Source of the DNA: Sphingomonas sp. CCH21-G11
Lineage (GTDB): Bacteria; Pseudomonadota; Alphaproteobacteria; Sphingomonadales; Sphingomonadaceae
Assembly: GCF_001555965.1 (NCBI RefSeq)
Contig: NZ_LSHX01000050.1
Location: forward strand, 49,812-113,811
Length of the DNA: 64,000 nucleotides
Direction: 5' to 3'
Shown piece after piece: positions 8,521-16,926 of the stretch (its first letter is position 1; each line of letters starts with the position of its first letter). Both the position numbers and the translations under genes were made by a program. Below the pieces are notes generated by a model. That model did not search any database. It saw nothing but the letters and a program-made list of their open reading frames with translations, and was not told the origin of the DNA.

Positions 8521-9120
8521 TCAGCCCTTCAGGTCTTCGAGGAAATAGCCCCAGTTGTCCGCATTGGTCAGCGCGCGGACGTCGTTGTTGGTTGCGAGTT
8601 GGGTGCATTTGGTTTCGCCATAGCAGCGCGGCTTGTCCGCTGGCGGATTCCAGCGTTCGTCGCGCGTGCCGAGCAGCAAATGGCTCAGTTCGTGCGCGAT
8701 CGTCTGAAACGCGCTGTCGCGGTCGGTCAACGTCTTGTGCAGCGCGACCCCGATATTCCATCGCCCGTCGAGCTCAAGCGTCAGCTGGGGCTGCGTCGCC
8801 GGGTCGAAATTGATGATCGGTGCAAAGCCGCCTGCACCGTTGTTGTGATAGGCCGCACCGAAGGTATCGATGTCGCGCTCGTCGAGCGGCGAACAGGTGA
8901 TCGTGACCGTGCACAGGTTCATGCACGACCGGAACTTGCGCAGGACCCGCGGCATGGCGGTACGAAACGCCGCAGCGCAGGCGGTGCCGAACCACCGATC
9001 GATGTGCTGCTGCAGGTTCTTCTGCTTGTCCAGCGTCTCCATCAACTCGCCCCAGACCTGCGTCACCGTCGTCTGGTCGCTTGGCGCAAGGCCACCGAAC
9101 ACGATCGTCATGATTTCCAT
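8521..9120 (-). CDS. M35-like (aspzincin) metallopeptidase
   Basis: A 199-residue protein with the aspzincin zinc signature: IAHELSH at residues 141-147 (two His ligands and catalytic Glu), then GTRD at 151-154, whose Asp would be the third ligand, and a C-terminal TNADNWGYF that matches the conserved tail of deuterolysin and lysine-specific endopeptidases. Six cysteines (48, 66, 70, 76, 166, 172) suggest disulfides, yet no signal peptide is visible. ATG 9120 or ATG 9111 could be the start; the G-run just before 9120 is better spaced for 9111. It lies 128 nt downstream of the AdoMet decarboxylase on the same strand. Substrate unknown. Confidence 0.7.
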   Translation of the reverse strand: MEIMTIVFGGLAPSDQTTVTQVWGELMETLDKQKNLQQHIDRWFGTACAAAFRTAMPRVLRKFRSCMNLCTVTITCSPLDERDIDTFGAAYHNNGAGGFAPIINFDPATQPQLTLELDGRWNIGVALHKTLTDRDSAFQTIAHELSHLLLGTRDERWNPPADKPRCYGETKCTQLATNNDVRALTNADNWGYFLEDLKG

Positions 9121-9248
9121 CCCCCCGGCTGGCGACTCGGATGAGCCGCTGGCCGGTAGCGTAGGTGGGTGCCGGGACCGGGGTCAACGCGACCGCACGA
9201 TCACCGCGCGCGGCCGGCCCGGATCCACTCGACGCGGCGCTCCGGCGT

Positions 9249-9641
9249 TCAACCGGATGTGTCGAGCGGCGCGGTTGCGAGGCCGTAACCTCGCACAACG
9301 ATGCGCTGGCGCAGATGCGTTGCATCGAGTGCGGCCGCAATGACCCGTGCGGCGGCCTCGGCATCGCAGCGGTGACCGCAGACGAAGATGTCCACCGCCG
9401 CATGGCCATGCTCCGGCCAGCTGTGGATCGAGATGTGCGATTCAGCAAGCAGCGCGATGCCGGTGACGCCGTGCCCGGGCCCGAAATGATGCAGCCGCAG
9501 GTCGACCAATGTCGCGCCGGCGGCCGCCGTGGCGTCGCGCAGCGCCGTCTCGATCCGCGCCGCGTCGTCGAGCCCGCTGCAGCCATCAAGGTCGAGCAGC
9601 ACGTGGCGACCGTCATAGGGCGGGGGCGCGACAACGCTCAT
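9249..9641 (-). CDS. speD: S-adenosylmethionine decarboxylase proenzyme, pyruvoyl type
   Basis: A 130-residue prokaryotic AdoMetDC. The self-processing site AESHISIHSW has Ser68, which becomes the pyruvoyl group, followed by His73 and Cys88. This keeps the spacing of Ser63/His68/Cys83 in the Thermotoga enzyme. It makes decarboxylated AdoMet, the aminopropyl donor for spermidine. ATG 9641 overlaps the amine oxidase stop as ATGA; a longer open frame upstream is only the shadow of that gene. Lying downstream of a spermidine synthase and an amine oxidase, it completes a polyamine module in this operon. Confidence 0.93.
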   Translation of the reverse strand: MSVVAPPPYDGRHVLLDLDGCSGLDDAARIETALRDATAAAGATLVDLRLHHFGPGHGVTGIALLAESHISIHSWPEHGHAAVDIFVCGHRCDAEAAARVIAAALDATHLRQRIVVRGYGLATAPLDTSG

Positions 9642-11239
9642 GCCAGCGCCACGTGCGGATGGCCCAGCTGCGCCATCACCTGCTCGGCGGCACGGGTGCC
9701 GTGATAATGCGCCTCCTCGAACAGCGATGCGCCGCTCAGGTCGGCATGGGCGAGGTAGAGCGGCGGATCGACGCGGAAGCCCGGCGCCGTCGTCCAGATA
9801 TAGCCCGGCACGGGCCGTACCATCGCATGGCCCCAGCGCCACAGCTCGATCGCGCGGATGTCGGGCGCCAGGTCCGGGTGCATCGCCAGCAGGTCGTCGC
9901 GGACGATGCGCTTCCAGTCGTCGGCGGGCCGTTCGATCAGCAGCCGGCGGGCATTGGCGGGCGACTGGGTCGACAGCGGCAGGTACCAGGTGAGCACGCT
10001 GGGCCCGCCCGCCGAGCGCGATTGATGCGTCGCGACGACATAGCCGAGCGAGTCGCTGGTCGTCGACACATTGTCCCAGGCGATCGGCACGCCCTCCCCG
10101 CCGGGCAGCCGGTCGACGGTCACATTGGCGACCAGCCACGGCGCGTAGCTCGCCTGCCGGACGTCGCCGATTTCGGGGCAAAGCCGCGCGGCGACGAACA
10201 TCGGCACGGCAAGGATGACCGTCGCCGCCTCGACGCGCGTCGTGATGTCGGTCGCCGGGTCGTAGACATCGACGCTGACTCCGCGGCCCGTGCGCTCGAC
10301 GCGGTGCGCGACCACGCCGGCGGTGAAGCGGTCGCCGATCGGCTGGGCCAGCGCCCGGACCAGGCGATGGTTCCCCTCGGGCCAGGTCAGCACATTGTCG
10401 CCGGCGTCGTCGGCGGCAAAGGCGCGGCGGCCGGCGAAATAGTGAATGCCGGCCCAGGCGGAGACGTGATCGGGCTCGGTCCCGTAATCGTCGCGCATCG
10501 CATAGCGGACATGCGCGCGCAGGATCTGCGACGCAAAGCCCTGCGCCGCCAGCCAGTCGGTGAAGGTCAGGCGGTCGAGCGCGCGCAGGTCGGGATCGGC
10601 CGAGCTGTAGGCGATCGGCACCGCAAAGGCAGGGCGGCCGTCGCGTCCCGTCATCGCGGAATAGTCAGTCATCCGCGCCGCGAAGCGCGCCAGATCGTCG
10701 CTGTCCCGATCGCCGAGCCCGATGCGCGGCACCAGCCCTTCCTGCCAGCGGCCACGCCAGAACAACCGCTCCTGAAGGTCGGCGCACAGCTGGGCGGGAT
10801 CATAGACGGGCAGGCCGTCACGCTCGCCCGTGATGATCCCCGAACGCGTCAGGAAATGGCGCAACGCCACCGCCTCGCGGTTGGCGAGCGGCAAATAATG
10901 CGCGCCGAGCGGGTAGGCGGTGACGGCGTTGCGCCCGGAACGCGCGTTGCCGCCGACCGCGTCCTCCAGCTCGAACAGCCGGAAGTCGTCATAGCCTGCC
11001 TCCGCAAGCGTCCAGCCCGCCGTCAGGCCGGCGACGCCGCCGCCGATGATCGCTACACCGACCTGTTTGGTGCGGCTGGGCTTCGGGAAATTGCCCCGGC
11101 GCAACAAATGACCGCGGCCGAGATCGGCACCACGCAACGCGCCGGGCGGCGGGGGCGGGGGCATCAGCGCGGCGGCGGCACCGGCACTGGCGATCGCCGC
11201 GCCACCGAGCCCCAGCACCACGCGCCGATCAACCTTCAT
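9638..11239 (-). CDS. FAD-dependent amine oxidase, probably exported
   Basis: A 533-residue flavoprotein. After an N-terminal segment with Arg-Arg and a hydrophobic Ala-rich stretch (DRRVVLGLGG, then AAIASAGAAAALMP) that looks like a Tat signal or anchor, the Rossmann motif AIIGGGVAGLTAG starts near residue 62. A C-terminal FAD-binding segment LYLAHADLSGASLF follows the amine-oxidase pattern. Such enzymes oxidise amines or related C-N bonds. Between spermidine synthase (11-nt overlap) and AdoMet decarboxylase (4-nt overlap), a polyamine or polyamine adduct is the likely substrate. If exported folded by Tat it would act in the periplasm. Substrate and location are inferred. Confidence 0.75.
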   Translation of the reverse strand: MKVDRRVVLGLGGAAIASAGAAAALMPPPPPPGALRGADLGRGHLLRRGNFPKPSRTKQVGVAIIGGGVAGLTAGWTLAEAGYDDFRLFELEDAVGGNARSGRNAVTAYPLGAHYLPLANREAVALRHFLTRSGIITGERDGLPVYDPAQLCADLQERLFWRGRWQEGLVPRIGLGDRDSDDLARFAARMTDYSAMTGRDGRPAFAVPIAYSSADPDLRALDRLTFTDWLAAQGFASQILRAHVRYAMRDDYGTEPDHVSAWAGIHYFAGRRAFAADDAGDNVLTWPEGNHRLVRALAQPIGDRFTAGVVAHRVERTGRGVSVDVYDPATDITTRVEAATVILAVPMFVAARLCPEIGDVRQASYAPWLVANVTVDRLPGGEGVPIAWDNVSTTSDSLGYVVATHQSRSAGGPSVLTWYLPLSTQSPANARRLLIERPADDWKRIVRDDLLAMHPDLAPDIRAIELWRWGHAMVRPVPGYIWTTAPGFRVDPPLYLAHADLSGASLFEEAHYHGTRAAEQVMAQLGHPHVALA

Positions 11240-12761
11240 AACGGCTCCACGCGCGATCGAACTCGCGCACCAGCACCTGGTTGTCGAGCCGGTTCACCAG
11301 CGTCGGCCGCCGCGCCATGTCGGGCGGAAAATCGAACAGCAGCCGCTCGGTCGCGGGGGTCAGGAAGCGGCCGGCGGGAAACTGCGCGCGCCCGGGAATG
11401 GGGCGGCCGGCGGCGAGGATAAAGCCCCATTCGCCGAAACTCGGCACATAGGCATGATAGCCACGCGTCGCGAAACCGGCGGCTTCCAGCGTGGTCGCGA
11501 CGGTCCAATAGGCTGCGGGGGCGATCAGCGGCGACGTGCTCTGCACGACCATCATTCCGCCGGGCGCGAGCAGGCGACGCAGCTCGGCATAGAAGCTCTG
11601 GGTGTAAAGCTTGCCGATCGAATAATCGACCGGGTCGGGCAGGTCGACGATGATCGCGTCATAGCGCCCGCGCGCGCTGCGTGCCCACAGGAACGCGTCG
11701 GTATTGACGATGGCCAGCCGCGGGTCGGACAGCGATCCCCGATTGAGGCGCGCGAGCGCGGCGGTGTTGCGGAACAGGCCAGTGACCGCCCCGTCCAGGT
11801 CGACCAGCGTCACGCGCTCGACGCTGGGATGGCGGAACACTTCGCGCGCAGCCAGCCCGTCGCCGCCGCCCAGGATCAGTACCTCGCGCGGATGAGCGAC
11901 CCGGCCGAGCGCGGGATGCACGAGGGCTTCGTGATAGCGATATTCGTCGCGCGCGGCGAATTGCAGGTTGCCGTTGAGGTAGAGGCGCAGATCGTCGCCC
12001 GACTGGGTCAGCACGATGCGCTGATAGCGGCTCGACCTGGCATAGATCACCGGTTCGCCATAGCCGGCTACTTCGCCGATGCGCTGCAGCCGCTCGGCCG
12101 CGACGAAGCCGGCGGCGAGGGCGACCAGGATCGCGACCGCCGTCACCTTCTCCATCGTCATCCGCGCCGCGCGCGGCAGCCATAGCAGGAGCGCGAGCGC
12201 CACCGCCGCATTGGCGAAGCCGAACAGGAATCCGGTGCGGATCATCCCCAGCTGCGGCATCAGCACCAGCGGGAACAGGATCGATGCCGCGAGCGCGCCG
12301 ACATAGTCGAAGGTCAGCACGCTCGACACCGTCTCGCGAAAGTCGAAGTCGCGCAGGATGCGGATCAGCAGCGGGATCTCCAGCCCCACCAGAAAACCGA
12401 TCGCCAGCACGATGCCATAGAGCACGATGCGGAAATGATCGGTCAGCGGGAACAGCATGAACAGCGCCGCCGCCGAACAGCCGCCGATCATCGCGATCAA
12501 CAGCTCGACCCGTACGAACAGCCGCAACTCGCCGCGCGTGACATAGCGCGAGCACCAGCTGCCGATGCCCATCGCGAACAGATAGCTGCCGATGACGGTC
12601 GAAAACTGGGTGACGCTGTCCCCCAGCAGGTAGCTGGCGATGGTGCTGGCCAGCAGTTCGTAGATCAGCCCGCAGGTCGCGACCACGAACGCCGACACGA
12701 GCAGCGCACCGGCGGGCGCGCTGACATGCCGGACCGCCGTGGCCGGATCGGCGTCAGCCAT
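11229..12761 (-). CDS. speE: Membrane-anchored polyamine aminopropyltransferase (spermidine synthase)
   Basis: A 510-residue two-part protein: about seven transmembrane helices over residues 15-210, then a spermidine-synthase domain with YRYHEALVHPAL, the AdoMet-type loop ILGGGDGLAAREV and the catalytic region IIVDLPDPVD. It transfers an aminopropyl group from decarboxylated AdoMet to putrescine or a related amine. ATG 12761 is chosen over upstream in-frame codons because it overlaps the DUF350 gene by only 8 nt. The membrane domain ties the catalytic domain to the inner membrane, where the SPFH, DUF350 and small membrane proteins of the same operon sit. Confidence 0.88.
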   Translation of the reverse strand: MADADPATAVRHVSAPAGALLVSAFVVATCGLIYELLASTIASYLLGDSVTQFSTVIGSYLFAMGIGSWCSRYVTRGELRLFVRVELLIAMIGGCSAAALFMLFPLTDHFRIVLYGIVLAIGFLVGLEIPLLIRILRDFDFRETVSSVLTFDYVGALAASILFPLVLMPQLGMIRTGFLFGFANAAVALALLLWLPRAARMTMEKVTAVAILVALAAGFVAAERLQRIGEVAGYGEPVIYARSSRYQRIVLTQSGDDLRLYLNGNLQFAARDEYRYHEALVHPALGRVAHPREVLILGGGDGLAAREVFRHPSVERVTLVDLDGAVTGLFRNTAALARLNRGSLSDPRLAIVNTDAFLWARSARGRYDAIIVDLPDPVDYSIGKLYTQSFYAELRRLLAPGGMMVVQSTSPLIAPAAYWTVATTLEAAGFATRGYHAYVPSFGEWGFILAAGRPIPGRAQFPAGRFLTPATERLLFDFPPDMARRPTLVNRLDNQVLVREFDRAWSRYEG

Positions 12762-12966
12762 GAATGGCGGCGGCGATGATGATCGACAGGCCGATCGCAA
12801 CCGCGCCGGCAAAGATCGCCACGGCGCTGTTCTGCTTCTTCTCGATCTCGTCCCACAATTTGCCGGGCGTCAGCACGTCGAGGATGACGAAGCCAACCAC
12901 GAAGACGACGATGCCGATCACTGCATAGAGCACGGTGTTGAGCACCACCGGGAGTGTCGTGACCAT
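12754..12966 (-). CDS. DUF350 (YjfL-like) small membrane protein
   Basis: A 70-residue protein with two transmembrane helices (residues about 8-30 and 46-68) separated by a short charged loop, LWDEIEKKQNS. This matches a single DUF350 repeat; E. coli YjfL carries more copies. ATG 12966 is preceded by AGGGG at good spacing, overlapping the TAA of the upstream microprotein gene. The stop lies inside the start of the spermidine synthase gene. DUF350 function is unknown, but the family recurs with polyamine and envelope-stress genes, which fits this operon. Confidence 0.8.
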   Translation of the reverse strand: MVTTLPVVLNTVLYAVIGIVVFVVGFVILDVLTPGKLWDEIEKKQNSAVAIFAGAVAIGLSIIIAAAIHG

Positions 12967-12977
12967 GTGAATTCCCC

Positions 12978-13127
12978 TTATTTGTGTGTCGGACCGGAAA
13001 AGACGACGGGGCGCGGTCCCGCGCGGCCACCATCGGCGAAGGGCGACCAAGCATAGCCGGTCGCGAGCATGAACAGGCCGATCACGGCCATGCACCAAAG
13101 GGCGAAGATGAAAGTGCCCGCGCGCAT
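12978..13127 (-). CDS. 49-residue single-pass membrane microprotein
   Basis: A short coding sequence filling the gap between the DUF4178 and DUF350 genes. ATG 13127-13125 shares a base with the upstream TGA, and TAA at 12980-12978 lies 11 nt before the next ATG. The product begins MRAGTFIFALWCMAVIGLF, continues as one transmembrane helix to about residue 26, and ends in a basic, proline-containing tail (RAGPRPVVFSGPTHK). Coupling on both sides and the membrane character argue that it is real. No family was recognised; it may be a regulatory subunit of the membrane complex encoded around it. Confidence 0.6.
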   Translation of the reverse strand: MRAGTFIFALWCMAVIGLFMLATGYAWSPFADGGRAGPRPVVFSGPTHK

Positions 13128-14431
13128 CAGTCGTCGTCCTCCTCGTCATCGCCGGTCGGCGCGAAGTCGCTTTCGGCGCGGCGGCGGGTCTCGAACGACG
13201 CGTGACGCAGCACGCCGATCAGCACGGGTATTGCGATCAGGATCAGTGCCAGGATGACGTTGCCGACCGACCCCGACTGCCTGCTCACGACAAACTCGAT
13301 CTGCGGGTCCTGGGAATCGAGCCGCCAGTCGCCCGCGGACTGCGCGCCCAGCCAGCGTTCGGCGCGATAGTCGACGATCAGGTCATAGGTGCCCGCCGGA
13401 ACGGCGGCGAAGCTGGCCGATTTGCGCCGGGAGCCTTCGCTCCAGTCGCCGTCGGAATCGCGGCCGGAATAACGCTCCGCGGTCTTGCTGGCCCCATAGC
13501 CGCGCTGATCGGCGCGGTTGACCAGCGCAAAGTCCAGCTCGACCCAGCCGTTCGACAGATCAGGCACGATTGCGCGCACGTTCACGCGCTGGCGCGCGCG
13601 GGTCAGGACGATCGGGCCGATCACCGCTTGTTGATCGGACCCGTCCGACGCGATCGGCGCGCGCTGTGCCGCCAGCCGGCTGCTGCCGCTGGTAAACAGC
13701 GCAGCCGCCACGATCACCCCGATCGCGAGCGCGGCGACCACCAATGCCTGTTTGAGCCAGGGCAGGACGGGCGACGGCTGGTGCGGCAGCGGCGGCCAGA
13801 TGCGGCCGCTGCGCTCGACGCCGAACGCGTCGGGCACTTCGTCGCGATCGAGCAGTTCGGACAGCGACCAATTGACTTCGCTGGCATCGGCTTCGCGCGA
13901 CAGCATGAAGCCGGGTGCGACCCAGTCGTCGGTGCGCACCGTATCGCCGCGCTTCACTCGCCAGTAGAATTCGCCGACCACGTCGTCGACCTGCGCCTCG
14001 CCATCGGCGAAGAACGGCTCCATCGGACGGCCATCGATCTCGGGCGCGCGGTAGCCGGTCGGCGCGACGTTCAGCTGGCGCCCCAGGCTCCAGCCCCCGC
14101 GATTGTAGATCAGCCAGCGATAGCCGTGATACGGGTTGAACAGCAGATATTCTTCCCACGGATAGGCGCCGCGCTCGCTGCGCCGCATATAGCCGATCAT
14201 TTCCCACTCGACGCCGCGCAGCGTGCCGCGCGTGCCGATCGGGATGCGCAGGCGTTCGCTGGCGCGCTTCCACTCGGTAACCAGCTTTACCTGCGGCTGC
14301 GACACATCGAGGATGCTGCCGCAATATTGGCAGGCCACCGTCACGGTATAGCCTGCCGCGCGCAAGGTGACGGTGCCGCCGCAGGAGGGACATGTCAGCG
14401 CGGCGGCGGCGGGGGCCGGCGCGTCAGTCAT
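13127..14431 (-). CDS. Zinc-ribbon DUF4178 protein with two membrane segments
   Basis: A 434-residue protein. Residues 14-38 form a zinc ribbon (CPSCGG and CQYCGS), followed by a DUF4178 domain with the aromatic pattern WEEYLLFNPYHGYRWL. There is a transmembrane helix near 228-250, a periplasmic-type beta-rich segment and a second transmembrane helix near 395-415. The tail is very acidic (GDDEEDDD). It overlaps the preceding DUF4178 gene by 8 nt. DUF4178 has no assigned biochemical role; here it is a membrane-spanning part of the polyamine/SPFH operon. Confidence 0.8.
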   Translation of the reverse strand: MTDAPAPAAAALTCPSCGGTVTLRAAGYTVTVACQYCGSILDVSQPQVKLVTEWKRASERLRIPIGTRGTLRGVEWEMIGYMRRSERGAYPWEEYLLFNPYHGYRWLIYNRGGWSLGRQLNVAPTGYRAPEIDGRPMEPFFADGEAQVDDVVGEFYWRVKRGDTVRTDDWVAPGFMLSREADASEVNWSLSELLDRDEVPDAFGVERSGRIWPPLPHQPSPVLPWLKQALVVAALAIGVIVAAALFTSGSSRLAAQRAPIASDGSDQQAVIGPIVLTRARQRVNVRAIVPDLSNGWVELDFALVNRADQRGYGASKTAERYSGRDSDGDWSEGSRRKSASFAAVPAGTYDLIVDYRAERWLGAQSAGDWRLDSQDPQIEFVVSRQSGSVGNVILALILIAIPVLIGVLRHASFETRRRAESDFAPTGDDEEDDD

Positions 14432-15092
14432 AGCGCGGCATCGTCCAGCCCTGAATGGCGCGCAGGTTGCGTGGCGACAGTTCGGCCAGCGTCACATAGC
14501 GCCCGTCATAGAAGGAGGTCGTGTCGCCATCGCGCTGGAGCGTGACGAGCCGCCCTGTGGCGGATTTGAGGTCGATCGACAGGATGCGCCAGCCCGGCGG
14601 CGCGCGGAACGGCAGCTCGCCTTCGGCCGCGATGCACTGCACGTCGCGCACGTCGGCGATCGTCATTTCCTCGCCATCGATCTCGGCTGACCCGCCGACG
14701 ATTGGCGCCGCTCCTGAAACGACGCTGCGCAGCATGGGCGAGCGCAGGTCACCGACCGGGCGCTCGAAGGTCATCATGAAATCGCCCATCGCTTCGCCCA
14801 GCCATCCGGTGCGACCGTCGCCGAACAGGCAAAGCCACTCGTTCCACGATCCGTCGCTCCACGCCCAGCGCACCCGGCCGATCACGTCGAAGGACCGGCC
14901 TTCGAACCGGCCGGCGGTGCCGATCCGGATCGGGCTGACGTCGAAGGGCAACGCGGCCTGCAAGCCCGCGATCGCCACGCCGTCGTCGCTGCGCACCAGC
15001 ATCGACTTGCAATTGTCGCATACCCGCGACGGCAACGCCGCCGACCGAAAGGTCACCGGCGCGCCGCAATTGGGGCAATCGATCGTCAGCAC
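14424..15092 (-). CDS. Zinc-ribbon DUF4178 protein, short paralogue
   Basis: A 222-residue soluble protein: a zinc ribbon at residues 6-33 (CPNCGAP and CDNCKS), then one DUF4178 domain with WNEWLCLFGDGRTGWLGEA. It lacks the membrane helices of the following paralogue. It starts 10 nt after the SPFH gene and overlaps the next gene by 8 nt, so three proteins are made in fixed order. Zinc ribbons with DUF4178 near SPFH proteins recall the YdjG-YdjI pair of Bacillus envelope-stress loci (from memory). The function is not known. Confidence 0.78.
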   Translation of the reverse strand: MLTIDCPNCGAPVTFRSAALPSRVCDNCKSMLVRSDDGVAIAGLQAALPFDVSPIRIGTAGRFEGRSFDVIGRVRWAWSDGSWNEWLCLFGDGRTGWLGEAMGDFMMTFERPVGDLRSPMLRSVVSGAAPIVGGSAEIDGEEMTIADVRDVQCIAAEGELPFRAPPGWRILSIDLKSATGRLVTLQRDGDTTSFYDGRYVTLAELSPRNLRAIQGWTMPRYD

Positions 15093-15102
15093 TGCGGCAG
15101 GA

Positions 15103-16098
15103 TCAGCGGATGCGGCCCAGCAGCTCGGCCTTCTTCGTGTCGAACTCCGCCTGGGTGATCGCGCCCGCGGTCATCAACCGGTGGAGCTTTTCGATCTGGG
15201 CATAGGGGTCGTCGCTGGCCGATCCGCCCGCGCCAGCCGCCGCGCCGCCGCCCAGCGCGCCCGCCATCGCCTGGCCCAGCGCCATACCGGCACCCGCGCC
15301 GACGCCCAGCCCGGCAATGCCGCCTTCCTGCGCCGCCGCCGTGCCGATCGCATCGGCCGACTGGAACTTCACGAAGCGGTCGAGATCGCCGACCACCCGC
15401 ATCGACGACGCCTTGTCGAGATATTTCTGCACTTCCTCGGGCAGCGACAGGCTTTCGACGAAGAAGGTCTGGCACGACAGACCCCATTGCGCGAACGCGG
15501 GCTGGACGAGATCGCGCAGCCGCGCCGACATCGCTGCCTGGTCCGCCGCCATGTCGACGAAGGCGAATTCCGACTGGCCGAGCGCGCTGGCGAGCTGGGT
15601 CGAGATCGCCGAGCGCAGCTGATCCTCGATGTCCTCGACGCGGACCTGCGCCAGCGTGCCCATCAGCTTGGCCTGAAAGGTCGGCACGTCCTCGATCCGG
15701 AACGAATAGCCGCCGAACGCGCGGATGCGCAGCGGGCCGAATTCCTTGTCGCGCACCGTCACCGGCTGGGCGGTGCCCCATTTCAGCCCGGTCTGCTCCT
15801 TCTGGGTAAAGAACAGCACATCGGCCTTGAACGGCGATTTGAAGCCCTTGTCCCAGTTGAGCAGGGCGGTGAGCAGCGGCAGGTTGGCGGTTTCCAGCGT
15901 GTGCTGGCCCGGCCCGAACGCATCGGCGATCTGCCCCTCGTTATAGAAAAACGCGACCTGCCCCTCGCGCACCGTCAGCTGGCCGCCATTCTGGATCTCG
16001 CGATCCTGCATCGGATAGCGGATCGCCAGGACGCCGGGCTCCTCGACCCAGTCGATGACGTCGACAAACTGCTTCGACAGGAAATCGAAAATACCCAT
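15103..16098 (-). CDS. SPFH/band-7-like protein with C-terminal SHOCT domain
   Basis: A 331-residue protein beginning MGIFDFLSKQFVDVIDW. It belongs to the YdjI-like group of SPFH proteins, which lack a clear N-terminal anchor, and has the typical segments REGQVAFFYNEGQIAD and FGGYSFRIEDVPTF. A Gly/Ala-rich linker near residues 265-300 leads to a SHOCT motif (LHRLMTAGAITQAEFDTKK). ATG 16098 has a strong GGGAGGGG site in front; an earlier in-frame ATG lacks one. SPFH proteins form membrane-associated oligomers that organise microdomains. As first gene of the operon it may scaffold the membrane polyamine enzymes encoded downstream. Confidence 0.8.
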   Translation of the reverse strand: MGIFDFLSKQFVDVIDWVEEPGVLAIRYPMQDREIQNGGQLTVREGQVAFFYNEGQIADAFGPGQHTLETANLPLLTALLNWDKGFKSPFKADVLFFTQKEQTGLKWGTAQPVTVRDKEFGPLRIRAFGGYSFRIEDVPTFQAKLMGTLAQVRVEDIEDQLRSAISTQLASALGQSEFAFVDMAADQAAMSARLRDLVQPAFAQWGLSCQTFFVESLSLPEEVQKYLDKASSMRVVGDLDRFVKFQSADAIGTAAAQEGGIAGLGVGAGAGMALGQAMAGALGGGAAAGAGGSASDDPYAQIEKLHRLMTAGAITQAEFDTKKAELLGRIR

Positions 16099-16331
16099 CA
16101 CACCCCTCCCGGATCGGAATATGCAGGGTAGCGGCATCGTCACGCCGTTCAAAGTCGAAAGCGCGCCGCATGGCGCGATTTCGGCGGGCGCCCCGGCTGT
16201 ACGGTATGTCGTCGGGTTGTCGACGCCGCGATGATCCGTGCGCGGCCACCCCGGCGCGCGTCCGGTGCCCAAAGGCGGCGTTGAAAACGCCTGCCGGCAG
16301 GAACAGGCGTTCAGCGCGCTTGTCGGTGGAA

Positions 16332-16407
16332 TGGTGGAGCCGAGGGGGATCGAACCCCTGACCTTCGCAATGCCATTGCGACGCTCTCCCAGCTGAGCTA
16401 CGGCCCC
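16332..16407 (-). tRNA. tRNA-Ala (GGC)
   Basis: A 76-nt cloverleaf on the minus strand. The acceptor stem GGGGCCG pairs with CGGCTCC (one G-U), the D arm has AGCTCAGCTGGGAGAGC, the anticodon loop ATGGCAT gives GGC, and the T loop is GGTTCGATCC. CCA is encoded. Confidence 0.97.
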
Positions 16408-16502
16408 ATCGTCCCGGCTGGTGCAGCCCGGGAAGGCGTCGCCCACTAATCGAGCGACGCGGTTTTGGCAAGCGCCTGCTGACGCCTGCAATTCAGTCCC
16501 GA

Positions 16503-16823
16503 TCAGCTTTCGTCGTCGTCCTCGGGTGCCTCGACCCCCAGATCGTCGTCGCCGCCCAGGTCGACATCGTCGTCTGCGGGCGTGTCGTCGTCGGCCTCGA
16601 TGTCCAGTTCGTCGTCACCCAGGTCCGCATCCTCGGTCTTCGCGACCGCGGCCGGGTTCTTCGCCGCTTCATAGGGCAGCGGCTGCTTCGACTTCAGGAT
16701 CGGCTCGGGTTCCCAGGCATAGCCGCAATTGATGCAGGTGACCGGATCGTCCTTCGTCAGATCATAGAAACGCGTCGCACATTTCGGGCACGTGCGCTTC
16801 GTGCCCCATTCCGGCTTCACCAT
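16503..16823 (-). CDS. TIGR02300 family (FYDLN acid) protein
   Basis: A 106-residue protein. The N-terminal half has a zinc-ribbon-like pair of Cys motifs (CPKCATRFYDL and CINCGYAWEP), and the C-terminal half is an Asp/Glu-rich tail of more than 40 residues. The FYDL motif and acidic tail define this alphaproteobacterial family of unknown function. ATG 16823 is the only sensible start. It is divergent from aroA with 103 nt between them, a common arrangement in sphingomonads. Confidence 0.9.
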   Translation of the reverse strand: MVKPEWGTKRTCPKCATRFYDLTKDDPVTCINCGYAWEPEPILKSKQPLPYEAAKNPAAVAKTEDADLGDDELDIEADDDTPADDDVDLGGDDDLGVEAPEDDDES

Positions 16824-16926
16824 GTGTCGCCTCTACCTTTCAAGAATGCGATGATCGCAGGGCGGGCCCCGCAAAGTGGGGCGCGCCTTGCCATAGCGCA
16901 ACGCCGCTGTCAAAAGCCCGCTGCCC

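Noticed and set aside
9249..10181. A 310-residue protein ending in the AdoMet decarboxylase sequence
   Set aside because: Residues before MSVVAPPP are an out-of-frame reading of the amine oxidase; the 130-residue form has normal family length and ATGA coupling.
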